A stretch of DNA of 8,649 nucleotides from Chloroflexia bacterium (GTDB lineage Bacteria > Chloroflexota > Chloroflexia > Thermomicrobiales > JALYUS01): the NCBI GenBank assembly GCA_025928215.1, contig JAICJW010000185.1, forward strand, positions 1 through 8,649, read 5' to 3'. Every line of letters begins with the position of its first letter. Positions within the stretch are counted from its first letter, which is position 1. A program made the position numbers and the translations under genes. Positions 1-6,601 of the stretch are shown piece after piece. The notes beneath the pieces were generated by a model. That model saw nothing but the letters and a program-made list of their open reading frames with translations. It was not told where the DNA came from and searched no databases.

Positions 1-636
1 ATACGGCGCGGCAGGATGGAAGGCGATGTGGCGCGGCCCCGCCCCGGCCCGCGCCGACACGAAGGGCGGATCATTCGGCGCGATCGTGCCGCGCTCGGCA
101 TCGAATCGGTAGATGAATGTCCGGTCGAGGCCCTTGTCCGGCACCGCGACAAATCGCCCGGCGGGATCGAACGGGCTGTGGTGCGGATGCGACCCCGCCT
201 GCTCCACCGGGTCCGGGCCGGAATCGCCCGTCTGCGGCACGACCGTCGTCAACGGGGCGAGGGTGCCATCCGGGTTGATCGGCAATGTCGCCACCGTGCC
301 ATCCCGATAGTTCGCCACGACGAGGGCGCGCCCGGTTGGATGGACAGCCACCGATACCGGATTGCGCCCGCCCGATTGCTGCGTGTTCAGGAATGTCAGC
401 TGACCCGTCTCCCGCTCGACGGCGAAGGCGCTGACCGCGCTGAAATCGTTACCGCCGTGGACGCAGTAGAGGAATCGTCGTGAGGGATCAAGTGCCAGAA
501 ATGAGGGGTTGGCGACGCCCGCGAGCAGTTGGACCTGCTCCCACGCGCCGGAGCGGTCATCCATCCGGTAAACGGTGATCCCCTCGCCCGTTCCCGCGCG
601 ATCCGGGCTGGTATAGCAGCCAACATAGACGAACAT
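1..636 (-). CDS. Lactonase-family beta-propeller protein (6-phosphogluconolactonase-like), N-terminal part, cut by the left window edge
   Basis: An open frame runs from ATG at 636 to the window edge without a stop, giving 212 residues of a family that is usually about 330-380 long, so the 3' part is missing. The protein begins MFVYVGCYTS, the usual first propeller strand. Repeated blade motifs follow: NPSFLALDPSRRFLY (residues 43-57), NPVSVAVHPTGRALVVANY (92-110), HPHHSPFDPAGRFVAVPD (150-167) and GAGPRHIAFHP (198-208). These are typical of the lactonase (YbhE/Pgl-type) seven-bladed propeller. The family includes 6-phosphogluconolactonases of the pentose phosphate pathway and carboxy-muconate cyclases, and many members have no tested substrate, so the exact reaction is not assigned. 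No signal peptide is seen, so a cytoplasmic location is likely. There is no Shine-Dalgarno sequence before the ATG; a promoter ending 7 bases upstream suggests a leaderless message. It lies 71 bases downstream of the orphan receiver gene and probably forms its own unit. Confidence 0.9.
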   Translation of the reverse strand, partial: MFVYVGCYTSPDRAGTGEGITVYRMDDRSGAWEQVQLLAGVANPSFLALDPSRRFLYCVHGGNDFSAVSAFAVERETGQLTFLNTQQSGGRNPVSVAVHPTGRALVVANYRDGTVATLPINPDGTLAPLTTVVPQTGDSGPDPVEQAGSHPHHSPFDPAGRFVAVPDKGLDRTFIYRFDAERGTIAPNDPPFVSARAGAGPRHIAFHPAAPY

Positions 637-643
637 AGGCGCG

Positions 644-672
644 ATGATAGGGATAGCGATGCTCGCCGTCAA
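644..672 (-). promoter_or_regulatory. Sigma-70-like promoter of the lactonase gene, predicted leaderless
   Basis: On the minus strand, TTGACG (672-667) is followed by a 17-base spacer and TATCAT (649-644). Each hexamer matches the bacterial consensus at 5 of 6 positions. Exactly 7 bases separate the -10 box from the ATG at 636, so the expected start of transcription falls on or next to the start codon. The upstream bases contain no purine-rich ribosome-binding site, which agrees with leaderless translation. Confidence 0.6.
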
Positions 673-707
673 GCAGGGGCTTATAAGGATGGTTTCAAAA
701 CCGGCCC

Positions 708-1232
708 TTAGTCTGGAGGCGCTTTGATGCCGGCAGGCGTCGGCAGAGATTTCGAGCGGGCGGGGGCGGAACAATCCGCGTCGGGAAAGCCGTGCATGTT
801 CATGATTTTCGGCGATTTCTCCACCGCGACGTTGATGACGCCCGGCTCGTGATCCATCAGCATCCGGTTCAATGCCTGGAGCCAGTGATCCGGGCCTCGC
901 GACTTGGAGAGGGTGAAGTCCGCCGTGAGCGGGCACGCGCGCATACCGTCCATTCGCTCGAAGACGGTGCAGAGAACGATCCGGCTCTTCGGGGCGAGCC
1001 GCCGCATCTCATCCACGACGGTCGCGTCGTCCAATCCGGAGAGGTCGCGATCCACAATGATGAGATCCGCCTCGGTCGTGGCGAGAAGTGCGAGCAATTC
1101 GCCCGCCGTTCCTGCCTCCCCGACGACCTGCACACCGAGCGCGAGGGTGAGCATCGTGCGAATGCTCGCACGAACATGCGGGAGATCGTCCGCGATGATG
1201 ATGTGGCCGGTAGTCTGCTGTTGCACGTTCAT
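708..1232 (-). CDS. Stand-alone response-regulator receiver-domain protein (no output domain)
   Basis: The product is 174 residues if started at ATG 1232, which has GAGG at 1242-1239 six bases upstream; an in-frame ATG at 1277 would add 15 residues but lacks such a site and sits in the intergenic region. Residues 10-125 are a CheY-like receiver with all key residues visible: acidic pair D15-D16, phospho-acceptor D61 in LIIVDRDLSG, T89 in IVLCTVF and K110 in FTLSKSR. It should therefore be phosphorylatable. The usual L-x-MP after the acceptor Asp is RDLSG here, so that loop is divergent. After the receiver comes a roughly 50-residue, Pro/Ala/Lys-containing tail with no helix-turn-helix. Similarity in style to NarL-type receivers (VVGEAGTAGEL) suggests it derives from a regulator that lost or never had its DNA-binding domain. 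The partner kinase is unknown; the PAS-GAF kinase in this window is a candidate by proximity only. Confidence 0.87.
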   Translation of the reverse strand: MNVQQQTTGHIIIADDLPHVRASIRTMLTLALGVQVVGEAGTAGELLALLATTEADLIIVDRDLSGLDDATVVDEMRRLAPKSRIVLCTVFERMDGMRACPLTADFTLSKSRGPDHWLQALNRMLMDHEPGVINVAVEKSPKIMNMHGFPDADCSAPARSKSLPTPAGIKAPPD

Positions 1233-1281
1233 TATCCGCCTCAATAATCCTTTACCACACTGAAAACCCATACGCAAGCGT

Positions 1282-1304
1282 GGGGCCAGCGGATGGCTGG
1301 CCCC
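1282..1304 (-). terminator. Perfect 9-bp hairpin just after the MFS transporter gene
   Basis: GGGGCCAGC (1282-1290) and GCTGGCCCC (1296-1304) form a perfect 9-bp stem with a 5-base loop, beginning 11 bases past the MFS stop codon. It sits between the MFS gene and the orphan receiver. There is no run of U on either side, so it is not a textbook intrinsic terminator. It may act as a weak or factor-assisted terminator or protect the 3' end of the MFS message. Confidence 0.5.
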
Positions 1305-1314
1305 CTCATGCCTA

Positions 1315-2928
1315 TTATACGAGTGCCGGTTCAGTAATACGGTCGTATTCGGCTTCGTCGGTGGCCGTTTCCGTCTCCGCCGCTTCGGCGGGCCGTTTCA
1401 GTGTCAGGGCGAGCGCCGCACCGATCGCGCAGGCAATCGCGCCAACGAGCATCGCCTCCGTCAGGCCGCTGACGACCCCGCCGAGCACCGCGTCCTTGAT
1501 CCGCAGGACGAGCGCCGGGTCCGCCCCCGGCAGCGTGCCGCCCCCCTTGCCGAGGCTCGCGTTCGCAATGATCTGCGTCTTCGCGGCGTCCGGCAGCGGC
1601 AGGCCATTGACGGCGCTCACAACATGGGCGTGCGAGCGGTTCGCGAAGATCGCACCCAGGAGCGCGATACCAAAGACGCCGCCCAGTTGCCTGGTCATAT
1701 TGAGGATGCCACTCGCGACACCCGCCTTCGTCCGCTCGACCGCATCCATTGCAACAGCGGACAAGGGCGACATCGCGAAACCGATACCGATGCCGATCAT
1801 CAGAAAGGAGGGCAACAGGTCGGTGTACGGCGAGTGCGCCGTGAGCCGGAAGAAGTAGAGCAGCAGACCGAGGCCAACGAGCACGAGGCCGCTAAAGATG
1901 ATTGGCCGCCCGCCGAAGCGCCCGGTCAGTTTGCCGCCAAGTGGCGCGCTGAACATGATCAGCCCCGTCGTCGGGAGCGTGCGCAGGCCAGATTGGATCG
2001 CCGAATAGCCGAGGACGTTCTGCATGTAGAGCGTCAGGAAGAAGATCGTGCCGAACATGCCGAAGGAGAGGACGAAGGAGATCACATTCGTCGCCGTGAA
2101 CGTCGCGGAGCGGAACATCCCGAAATCCACCATCGGGTGCGCCTGCCGGTTCTCAACGAGGGCGAAGAGCAGCAGTAAGATGACCGCCGCCGCGAAGAGG
2201 CCGAGAATCCGCCCGCTCGCCCAACCCCATCCCTGCCCCTCGATCAGCGCCAGCGTGAGGGCGAAGATGCCGGGAGTCAGCGTTGCGACACCGAGATAAT
2301 CCACCGAGCGTGCGGCGTCCGGGTCCGACGATTCCCGGACGACGCGCGCGCCGACCAGGAAGGCGACGATGCCGATGGGGATGTTGACGAAGAAGATCGC
2401 CTGCCAGTTGACGTACTCGACGAGCGCGCCGCCGACAATCGGGCCGGCCGCGAGCGCGAGGCCGGAGATGCCCGCCCAGATGCCGATCGCCTGCGCCCGC
2501 TCCTTGCCGTGGAAGGTGGACGTAATGATCGAGAGCGTGCCCGGCATCATGATCGAGCCGCCGACCCCTTGCAGGACGCGGAAGAAGATCAGCATGCCGA
2601 GGTTCGGCGCGATGCCGCATGCAAACGAGGCGGCGGTGAAAATCGTCAGGCCGATCAAAAAGACCCGCTTGCGCCCGAAGACATCCCCGAGTTTTCCCAT
2701 CGTCACCATCAGGACGGCGAGCGAGAGCGTATAGCCATTGACGATCCATTCGAGCGCGGACGTCGTCGCGCCGAACTTCTGCTGAATCGTCGGCAACGCA
2801 ACGTTCACAACCGTGTTGTCAAGCATCATCATAAAAAGCGCGAAACACATCGCCCCGAGCGTCAGCCATTTGGAGCGAGTCTCCTCCTGTGCCGCGGTGC
2901 GGGGAATCGGTGCGACTGCTGTTGCCAT
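1315..2928 (-). CDS. MFS transporter, DHA2 (EmrB/QacA-type, 14-TM) family drug efflux protein
   Basis: This 537-residue integral membrane protein has the length and hydrophobic pattern of the 14-TM DHA2 proton-driven drug exporters. Visible signatures are motif D1 LDNTVVNVALP (36-46, with the membrane Asp at 37), motif A GKLGDVFGRKR (78-88), the antiporter motif C region GISGLALAAGPIVGG (153-167), and a second motif-A-like GGKLTGRFGGRP (331-342). The long polar stretch at about 430-480 fits the outer loop before the last helix. The start ATG 2928 has a strong GGAGG five bases upstream. The N-terminus (residues 1-19) and the acidic C-terminal tail (from about 512) are polar and expected in the cytoplasm. 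The substrate cannot be read from the sequence. It follows the kinase-regulator-DUF983 genes after a 150-base gap holding two palindromes, so regulation by the neighbouring two-component system is possible but inferred from proximity. Confidence 0.95.
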   Translation of the reverse strand: MATAVAPIPRTAAQEETRSKWLTLGAMCFALFMMMLDNTVVNVALPTIQQKFGATTSALEWIVNGYTLSLAVLMVTMGKLGDVFGRKRVFLIGLTIFTAASFACGIAPNLGMLIFFRVLQGVGGSIMMPGTLSIITSTFHGKERAQAIGIWAGISGLALAAGPIVGGALVEYVNWQAIFFVNIPIGIVAFLVGARVVRESSDPDAARSVDYLGVATLTPGIFALTLALIEGQGWGWASGRILGLFAAAVILLLLFALVENRQAHPMVDFGMFRSATFTATNVISFVLSFGMFGTIFFLTLYMQNVLGYSAIQSGLRTLPTTGLIMFSAPLGGKLTGRFGGRPIIFSGLVLVGLGLLLYFFRLTAHSPYTDLLPSFLMIGIGIGFAMSPLSAVAMDAVERTKAGVASGILNMTRQLGGVFGIALLGAIFANRSHAHVVSAVNGLPLPDAAKTQIIANASLGKGGGTLPGADPALVLRIKDAVLGGVVSGLTEAMLVGAIACAIGAALALTLKRPAEAAETETATDEAEYDRITEPALV

Positions 2929-2938
2929 CTGTTCCTCC

Positions 2939-2958
2939 CATAATTATGTGTCACCACA
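2939..2958. promoter_or_regulatory. Two overlapping small palindromes upstream of the MFS gene (possible operator/promoter)
   Basis: The 10-bp perfect palindrome CATAATTATG (2939-2948) overlaps an inverted repeat TGTG-TCAC-CACA (2947-2958). Both lie within 30 bases of the MFS start. Read on the minus strand, CATAAT resembles a -10 box (5 of 6), but I find only a poor -35 partner (CCGACG at 17 bases). A regulator-binding site is plausible for an efflux pump promoter but is not shown. Confidence 0.3.
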
Positions 2959-3046
2959 CCCTATGCGTCGGTGGTACGCTCATTGTGCCAGCAGGCAGCA
3001 CGCGTCACATTGGCCGCATGAACGGTTTTTTCGCCACTACGCGGAG

Positions 3047-3060
3047 GGGGATATATCCCC
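3047..3060. repeat. Perfect 14-bp palindrome after the DUF983 gene
   Basis: GGGGATATATCCCC is a complete palindrome starting 18 bases past the DUF983 stop codon. Flanking CGG (3042-3044) and CCG (3062-3064) can extend it as an interrupted hairpin. It could be the 3' end hairpin of the kinase-regulator-DUF983 message or a dimeric protein-binding site. No T-run follows on the minus strand; the only run (TTTTTT on the plus strand, about 3026-3031) reads as A on the transcript. Confidence 0.4.
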
Positions 3061-3078
3061 GCCGAATGGAGGGGGCAT

Positions 3079-3501
3079 TCATCGTTCGGGTGGGGCGCCA
3101 GCGTCGAACTCGACCGCAACCGGGGGGCGAACCAGCACATCAATCGCCAGCCAGAGGCTCCGGACATGGCGGAAGCAAAGGAGCGGCAGGGCGATAGCGA
3201 AGAGGAAGCCGAGGCCGATCTCCAGCGCGATCGCGTGCGGCCGCAGGTACGCGAGCGGCGCGATGATGAAGATGATCGGCAGGCTCGCGATTGCGTAGTT
3301 GATGACGGCGGTGTTCGTGAAATAGCCCACTTCGCGCTCGAAGTGAAAGCCGCAGTGCGCACACCGCTCCAGCATCGTCATCCGCCGGAAGAGCCGCCCC
3401 TGTCCGCAGACCGGGCAGCGCAGCCGGAGGGCGCGGTGCAGTGCCGCCCTCCCGGATAGTCGTGATCGCGGCGGAACAGCGCGGGGTTCCATGTGAAACA
3501 T
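3079..3501 (-). CDS. DUF983 family zinc-ribbon membrane protein
   Basis: This 140-residue protein carries a four-cysteine zinc ribbon, CPVCG (29-33) and CAHCG (47-51), followed by FEREVGYFTN and two hydrophobic helices at about 65-86 and 90-110. That order (ribbon, FE, GY, two TM segments) is the signature of DUF983, a small bacterial inner-membrane family of unknown biochemical role. Two starts are possible: ATG 3501 (AAGGA only 2 bases away) or ATG 3492 (same site 11 bases away). Neither spacing is ideal and the family's conserved part begins later. The ribosome-binding site overlaps the TAA of the response regulator, so the gene is very likely co-transcribed and translationally coupled with it. 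What DUF983 does for a two-component operon is not known; the link is from position only. Confidence 0.9.
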   Translation of the reverse strand: MFHMEPRAVPPRSRLSGRAALHRALRLRCPVCGQGRLFRRMTMLERCAHCGFHFEREVGYFTNTAVINYAIASLPIIFIIAPLAYLRPHAIALEIGLGFLFAIALPLLCFRHVRSLWLAIDVLVRPPVAVEFDAGAPPER

Positions 3502-3506
3502 ATTCC

Positions 3507-4187
3507 TTACGATGAATGGACTTCCCGCGCGAGGCCATTGCGGACGGCGTAGACGGCAGCCTGCGTGCGATCGGCGAGTTCCAGTTTGCCGAGGATGTTC
3601 GCGACATGCCCCTTCACCGTCGTCTCGCTGATCGAGAGTTCCCGCGCGATCTGCTTGTTGCTCTGCCCCTCGGCGAGGAGGGCGATCACCTCTCGCTCGC
3701 GGTCGGTGAGGATGGGGGCAGGTTCCGGGATGGGCCGCGGGCGGGTGGCGAGGCCCATCAGCATCCGCGCCGCGTCCGGATGCAGTTGCGGTTCGCCCCG
3801 CGCCGCGCCGCGCACTGCCTTGATGAGATCGTCCGCCTCGACTTCTTTAAGTATGAAGCCGACTGCGCCCGCCTGAATTGCCTCCGCGACGCGCCGGTCA
3901 TCCAGAAATGTCGTGAGGACGAGCACCTGCGTTGCGGGATGCGCGGCCTTGATCGCGACGGTCGCTGCGATCCCGTCCATCTCCGGCATCAGCAAGTCCA
4001 TCAGCACGACGTCCGGCGCGAGGGTCGCGGCGAGCGCCACCGCCTCACGCCCATTCTGCGCCTCCCCGACCAGCTCCATATCCGGCTGGACGAGAAGGAA
4101 CATCCGCAACCCCTGCCGCACGACGCTGTGATCGTCCGCGACGATCACGCGAATCTTCTTCTCCTCAGTTTGGGCCGTACTGCTCAT
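3507..4187 (-). CDS. NarL/FixJ-family response regulator with LuxR-type DNA-binding domain
   Basis: The 226-residue protein has a complete receiver (residues 12-130): D18-D19 acidic pair, phospho-acceptor D64 in VVLMDLLMPEMDG, T92 in VLVLTTF and K114 in GFILKE. A linker of Pro-rich sequence leads to a LuxR-type helix-turn-helix at about 160-220, with LTDREREVIALLAEGQSNK and ISETTVKGHVANILGKL, the recognition-helix region of this class. Upon phosphorylation such proteins dimerise and bind DNA to control transcription. The start ATG 4187 has GAGG (4198-4195) seven bases upstream, overlapping the TGA stop of the sensor kinase, so the two are translationally coupled and form a cognate pair of the LiaRS/DegSU/NarXL kind. 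Targets are unknown; its own operon and the nearby MFS gene are the obvious first candidates. Confidence 0.96.
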   Translation of the reverse strand: MSSTAQTEEKKIRVIVADDHSVVRQGLRMFLLVQPDMELVGEAQNGREAVALAATLAPDVVLMDLLMPEMDGIAATVAIKAAHPATQVLVLTTFLDDRRVAEAIQAGAVGFILKEVEADDLIKAVRGAARGEPQLHPDAARMLMGLATRPRPIPEPAPILTDREREVIALLAEGQSNKQIARELSISETTVKGHVANILGKLELADRTQAAVYAVRNGLAREVHSS

Positions 4188-4196
4188 CCTCTATCC

Positions 4197-6461
4197 TCAT
4201 ACGAGCCGCAATTGCGCGGCGGGGATCGCGACGCGAACGGTGATCGTCGTGCCCGCGCCCGGCGCGCTTTCGATTTGGAGCAGGCCGCCAATGCGCTCGA
4301 CGCGCTCCCGCATTCCCGGCAGGCCGAGGTGACCCGGTTGCGGCTGATGCCCCGCCTGGTCGAAACCCCGGCCATCATCCCATACGGTCAGTGTGGCAGC
4401 CCCATCGCGGATGTCAAGCGCGACGGCGATCTCCTTCGCGTGCGCGTGCTTGAGCGCATTGCTAACCGCCTCGCTCGCCACCCGAAACAGCGCTTCCTCG
4501 ACCGGAAGGGATAGCCGCTCGACCTCGCTTGTGGAGGCGAAGGTGAGCGATGGGCCATCGCGCCGCTGTAAGGATTCAATATGTCGCCTGAGCGCCTCGA
4601 CCACCCCTTCCTCTTCCAGCGCGACGGGCCGCAACTGGAAAAGGAGGGCGCGCATCTCTGCCAGCGCCTCCTTCGAGAGCCGCCGCAGCTCGTCCAGGCT
4701 CCGCGCCGCCTCTTCCGGCTGCACGCTCCAGAGGGCGGGGAGGACCTGCGCGAGGAGGCTCATCGAGAAGAGCGACTGCGTGACACTATCATGCAGATCC
4801 CGCGCAAGGCGATGTCGCTCCTCCAACGCTGCCGCCTGCTGCGCCTGCTCGTACAAGAGCGCATTATGCATGGCGACGGCGGCATGATCCGCGAAGGTGG
4901 AAATGAGCTGCAACTCGCTCGCGCTTGGATTGATCGGGTGATCGTACACGAGCATCAGCACCGCGTTGTGCGCGCCCTGATAGCCGAACGGCACGGCGAT
5001 GAACGCCTGTGCGTTGAATGCCTCAAACGCCCCCCTTTGTGCCTCCTCCGCGAACTTTTCCCGCCACCACGGCATTCCCGTCGCGTCTTCATGATTGCGG
5101 ATAATGAGCGGCTCCCGCTGCTGGATAGCGTAGAGCGCCGGGCCATGCCGGAGGATCGCGATATCCGAGAAGGGAAAGTGATCCAGGCCATAGATCGCGC
5201 GCGGGATTGTCGCATCGCCGCTCGTGCTCAATTCGAGCAGGCCACAGACGCGCGCGCCCGTCACCCGCGCCGCCTGCTCGACGATCATGTTGAGCACGTC
5301 CGCGCGGTCGAGACTGGAGTTGAGCAGCGCGGCGGTTTGGTGGAGGGCGGTCATTTCCGCCAGTTGCCGCTCAGTCTCCGCGTAGAGGGTACTGGTCTGC
5401 ACCGCGATGGCGGCGTGATCGGTGATGGTCATGATCCGCTGCATCATCGCATCGGTCGGCGGTTCCTGCTGCGCGAAATAGCACGTGAGCGAGCCAATCG
5501 TTGCGCCCTTCGCAACCAGCGGCACAGCGACGATGGACCCCCACCCATCGGCAATAGCGACCGCGCGCGCCGCGTGCGCCCCCTCCGGCGCTTCATCGGG
5601 AATGGTCATGATATTCCGGTAGACGGGGATACCATCGCGGAAGGCGAGCGTGGTGGGCGGTTGGATCTCGTCCGGAAGGCGCGGGGCGATACGCATGAAT
5701 TCGTTGATCGTCACGGCGTAAGTCTCCGGCAGGCCGAACTGCCCCATCAACTGTAGTTGACCGAGGGCGTTCGGCAGGAAGATCGCCGCCGCGCGGCTGT
5801 CAAGCAATTGCGCCGTCCGTTCCGCAATCGCCGCCAACGTCGCGTCGAGTGAGGTCGTGAGGGCGATCAGCCGCGCGATATTCGCCAGGGCCGAGAGTTC
5901 CTCCGCGCGGGTCTCACTCGTCTGGTAGAGCGGTCCCGCCTCGGCATAGACGGCGGATTCGAGGGTGATATCCTGCACCGTCGTGCCGACGCCGAGCACC
6001 GCGCCATCCGCCGCCGTCCGCAGATGGCTGATGCAGCGCACGCGCCGCCCATCCGCCGGGATGACACATTCCGCGATCAGGACGCCCTCCGCGTCCGCGA
6101 AGGCGCCCACCGGCGGTACACAGCGATCCAATTCCGGCAGCACATCCACCGGCTGCCCGACCACGTCCACATCCGGCGCGAGGCCGACAATCGTCGCCGC
6201 GACCGGGCTGATCGTCCGCACACGGTTCGCCGCATCAGTCGTAATCAGTCCGGCGCACGCCGGCTCGGTCGCCGCCCGGTCCCCAATGGCGAGCAGCGGA
6301 TAGACCGTCTCGCGGAGCGCCCGGAGCATCTGCTCGTCCGTCACCGTCTCCGGCGTCGCGCCGAGGCCCGCGACCGCGCGATCGAGCGTCGCGCGGTCGA
6401 GCGTCGGCACCGCAATCGGCAGCCGCCGGACGTATTCACGATAGACTTCGTTTCCTGTCAT
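4197..6461 (-). CDS. Soluble PAS-GAF-GAF sensor histidine kinase (HisKA_3 / NarX-type)
   Basis: I choose ATG 6461 (754 residues) because AAGGTGG lies five bases upstream; a GTG at 6482 would add seven residues but has no ribosome-binding site. Domain order: an unassigned N-terminal segment (1-65), a divergent PAS domain (about 70-170, ending in the typical GVGTTVQDITLE), GAF 1 (about 195-360), GAF 2 (about 375-540), a helical dimerisation and phosphotransfer domain with ALEERHRLARDLHDSVTQSL (phosphorylated His at 557), and a HATPase_c domain with N-box EAVSNALKHAH (Asn 668), DDGRGFD (695-701) and GHLGLPGMRERV. The ERxRLARDLHDxVxQ box assigns it to the HisKA_3 class, which pairs with NarL-type regulators, as encoded directly downstream. 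No membrane helix or signal peptide is visible, so it should sense a cytoplasmic or diffusible cue such as a small ligand or redox state; which one is unknown. No haem- or iron-sulphur-type Cys motif is obvious in the GAF domains. Confidence 0.95.
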   Translation of the reverse strand: MTGNEVYREYVRRLPIAVPTLDRATLDRAVAGLGATPETVTDEQMLRALRETVYPLLAIGDRAATEPACAGLITTDAANRVRTISPVAATIVGLAPDVDVVGQPVDVLPELDRCVPPVGAFADAEGVLIAECVIPADGRRVRCISHLRTAADGAVLGVGTTVQDITLESAVYAEAGPLYQTSETRAEELSALANIARLIALTTSLDATLAAIAERTAQLLDSRAAAIFLPNALGQLQLMGQFGLPETYAVTINEFMRIAPRLPDEIQPPTTLAFRDGIPVYRNIMTIPDEAPEGAHAARAVAIADGWGSIVAVPLVAKGATIGSLTCYFAQQEPPTDAMMQRIMTITDHAAIAVQTSTLYAETERQLAEMTALHQTAALLNSSLDRADVLNMIVEQAARVTGARVCGLLELSTSGDATIPRAIYGLDHFPFSDIAILRHGPALYAIQQREPLIIRNHEDATGMPWWREKFAEEAQRGAFEAFNAQAFIAVPFGYQGAHNAVLMLVYDHPINPSASELQLISTFADHAAVAMHNALLYEQAQQAAALEERHRLARDLHDSVTQSLFSMSLLAQVLPALWSVQPEEAARSLDELRRLSKEALAEMRALLFQLRPVALEEEGVVEALRRHIESLQRRDGPSLTFASTSEVERLSLPVEEALFRVASEAVSNALKHAHAKEIAVALDIRDGAATLTVWDDGRGFDQAGHQPQPGHLGLPGMRERVERIGGLLQIESAPGAGTTITVRVAIPAAQLRLV

Positions 6462-6601
6462 ACCGTCCACCTTGTGCCCCACCGTGTATGGTAAACCCGC
6501 CCTCTCCTCTGAACATCACACCCCGTCAGAAAATGCCGGATACGATGATTGTGTCACATCGTCCTGTTTCGGCAATATCGCATCGGTCAGCTGTCAAGCG
6601 C

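Noticed and set aside
691..702. GGTTT-CA-AAACC small palindrome after the orphan receiver as a terminator
   Set aside because: Five base pairs with a two-base loop is too small, and no U-run follows.
1233..1277. Upstream ATG at 1277 for the orphan receiver
   Set aside because: The extra 15 residues are not receiver-like and the ATG at 1232 has a well-spaced GAGG.
3516..5756. Long plus-strand open frames (332 residues at 3516-4514 and 391 residues at 4581-5756)
   Set aside because: They lie antisense to the kinase and regulator, are Arg/His-rich with no domain motif, and are explained by GC-rich codon use on the opposite strand.
6462..6482. GTG start at 6482 for the sensor kinase
   Set aside because: No ribosome-binding site precedes it, whereas ATG 6461 has AAGGTGG five bases upstream.
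6592..6597. Perfect TTGACA (minus strand) before the kinase as a -35 box
   Set aside because: No acceptable -10 hexamer lies 16-18 bases downstream, so I do not call a promoter. A weaker TTGCCG-16-CACAAT pair nearby matches only 4 of 6 in each box.
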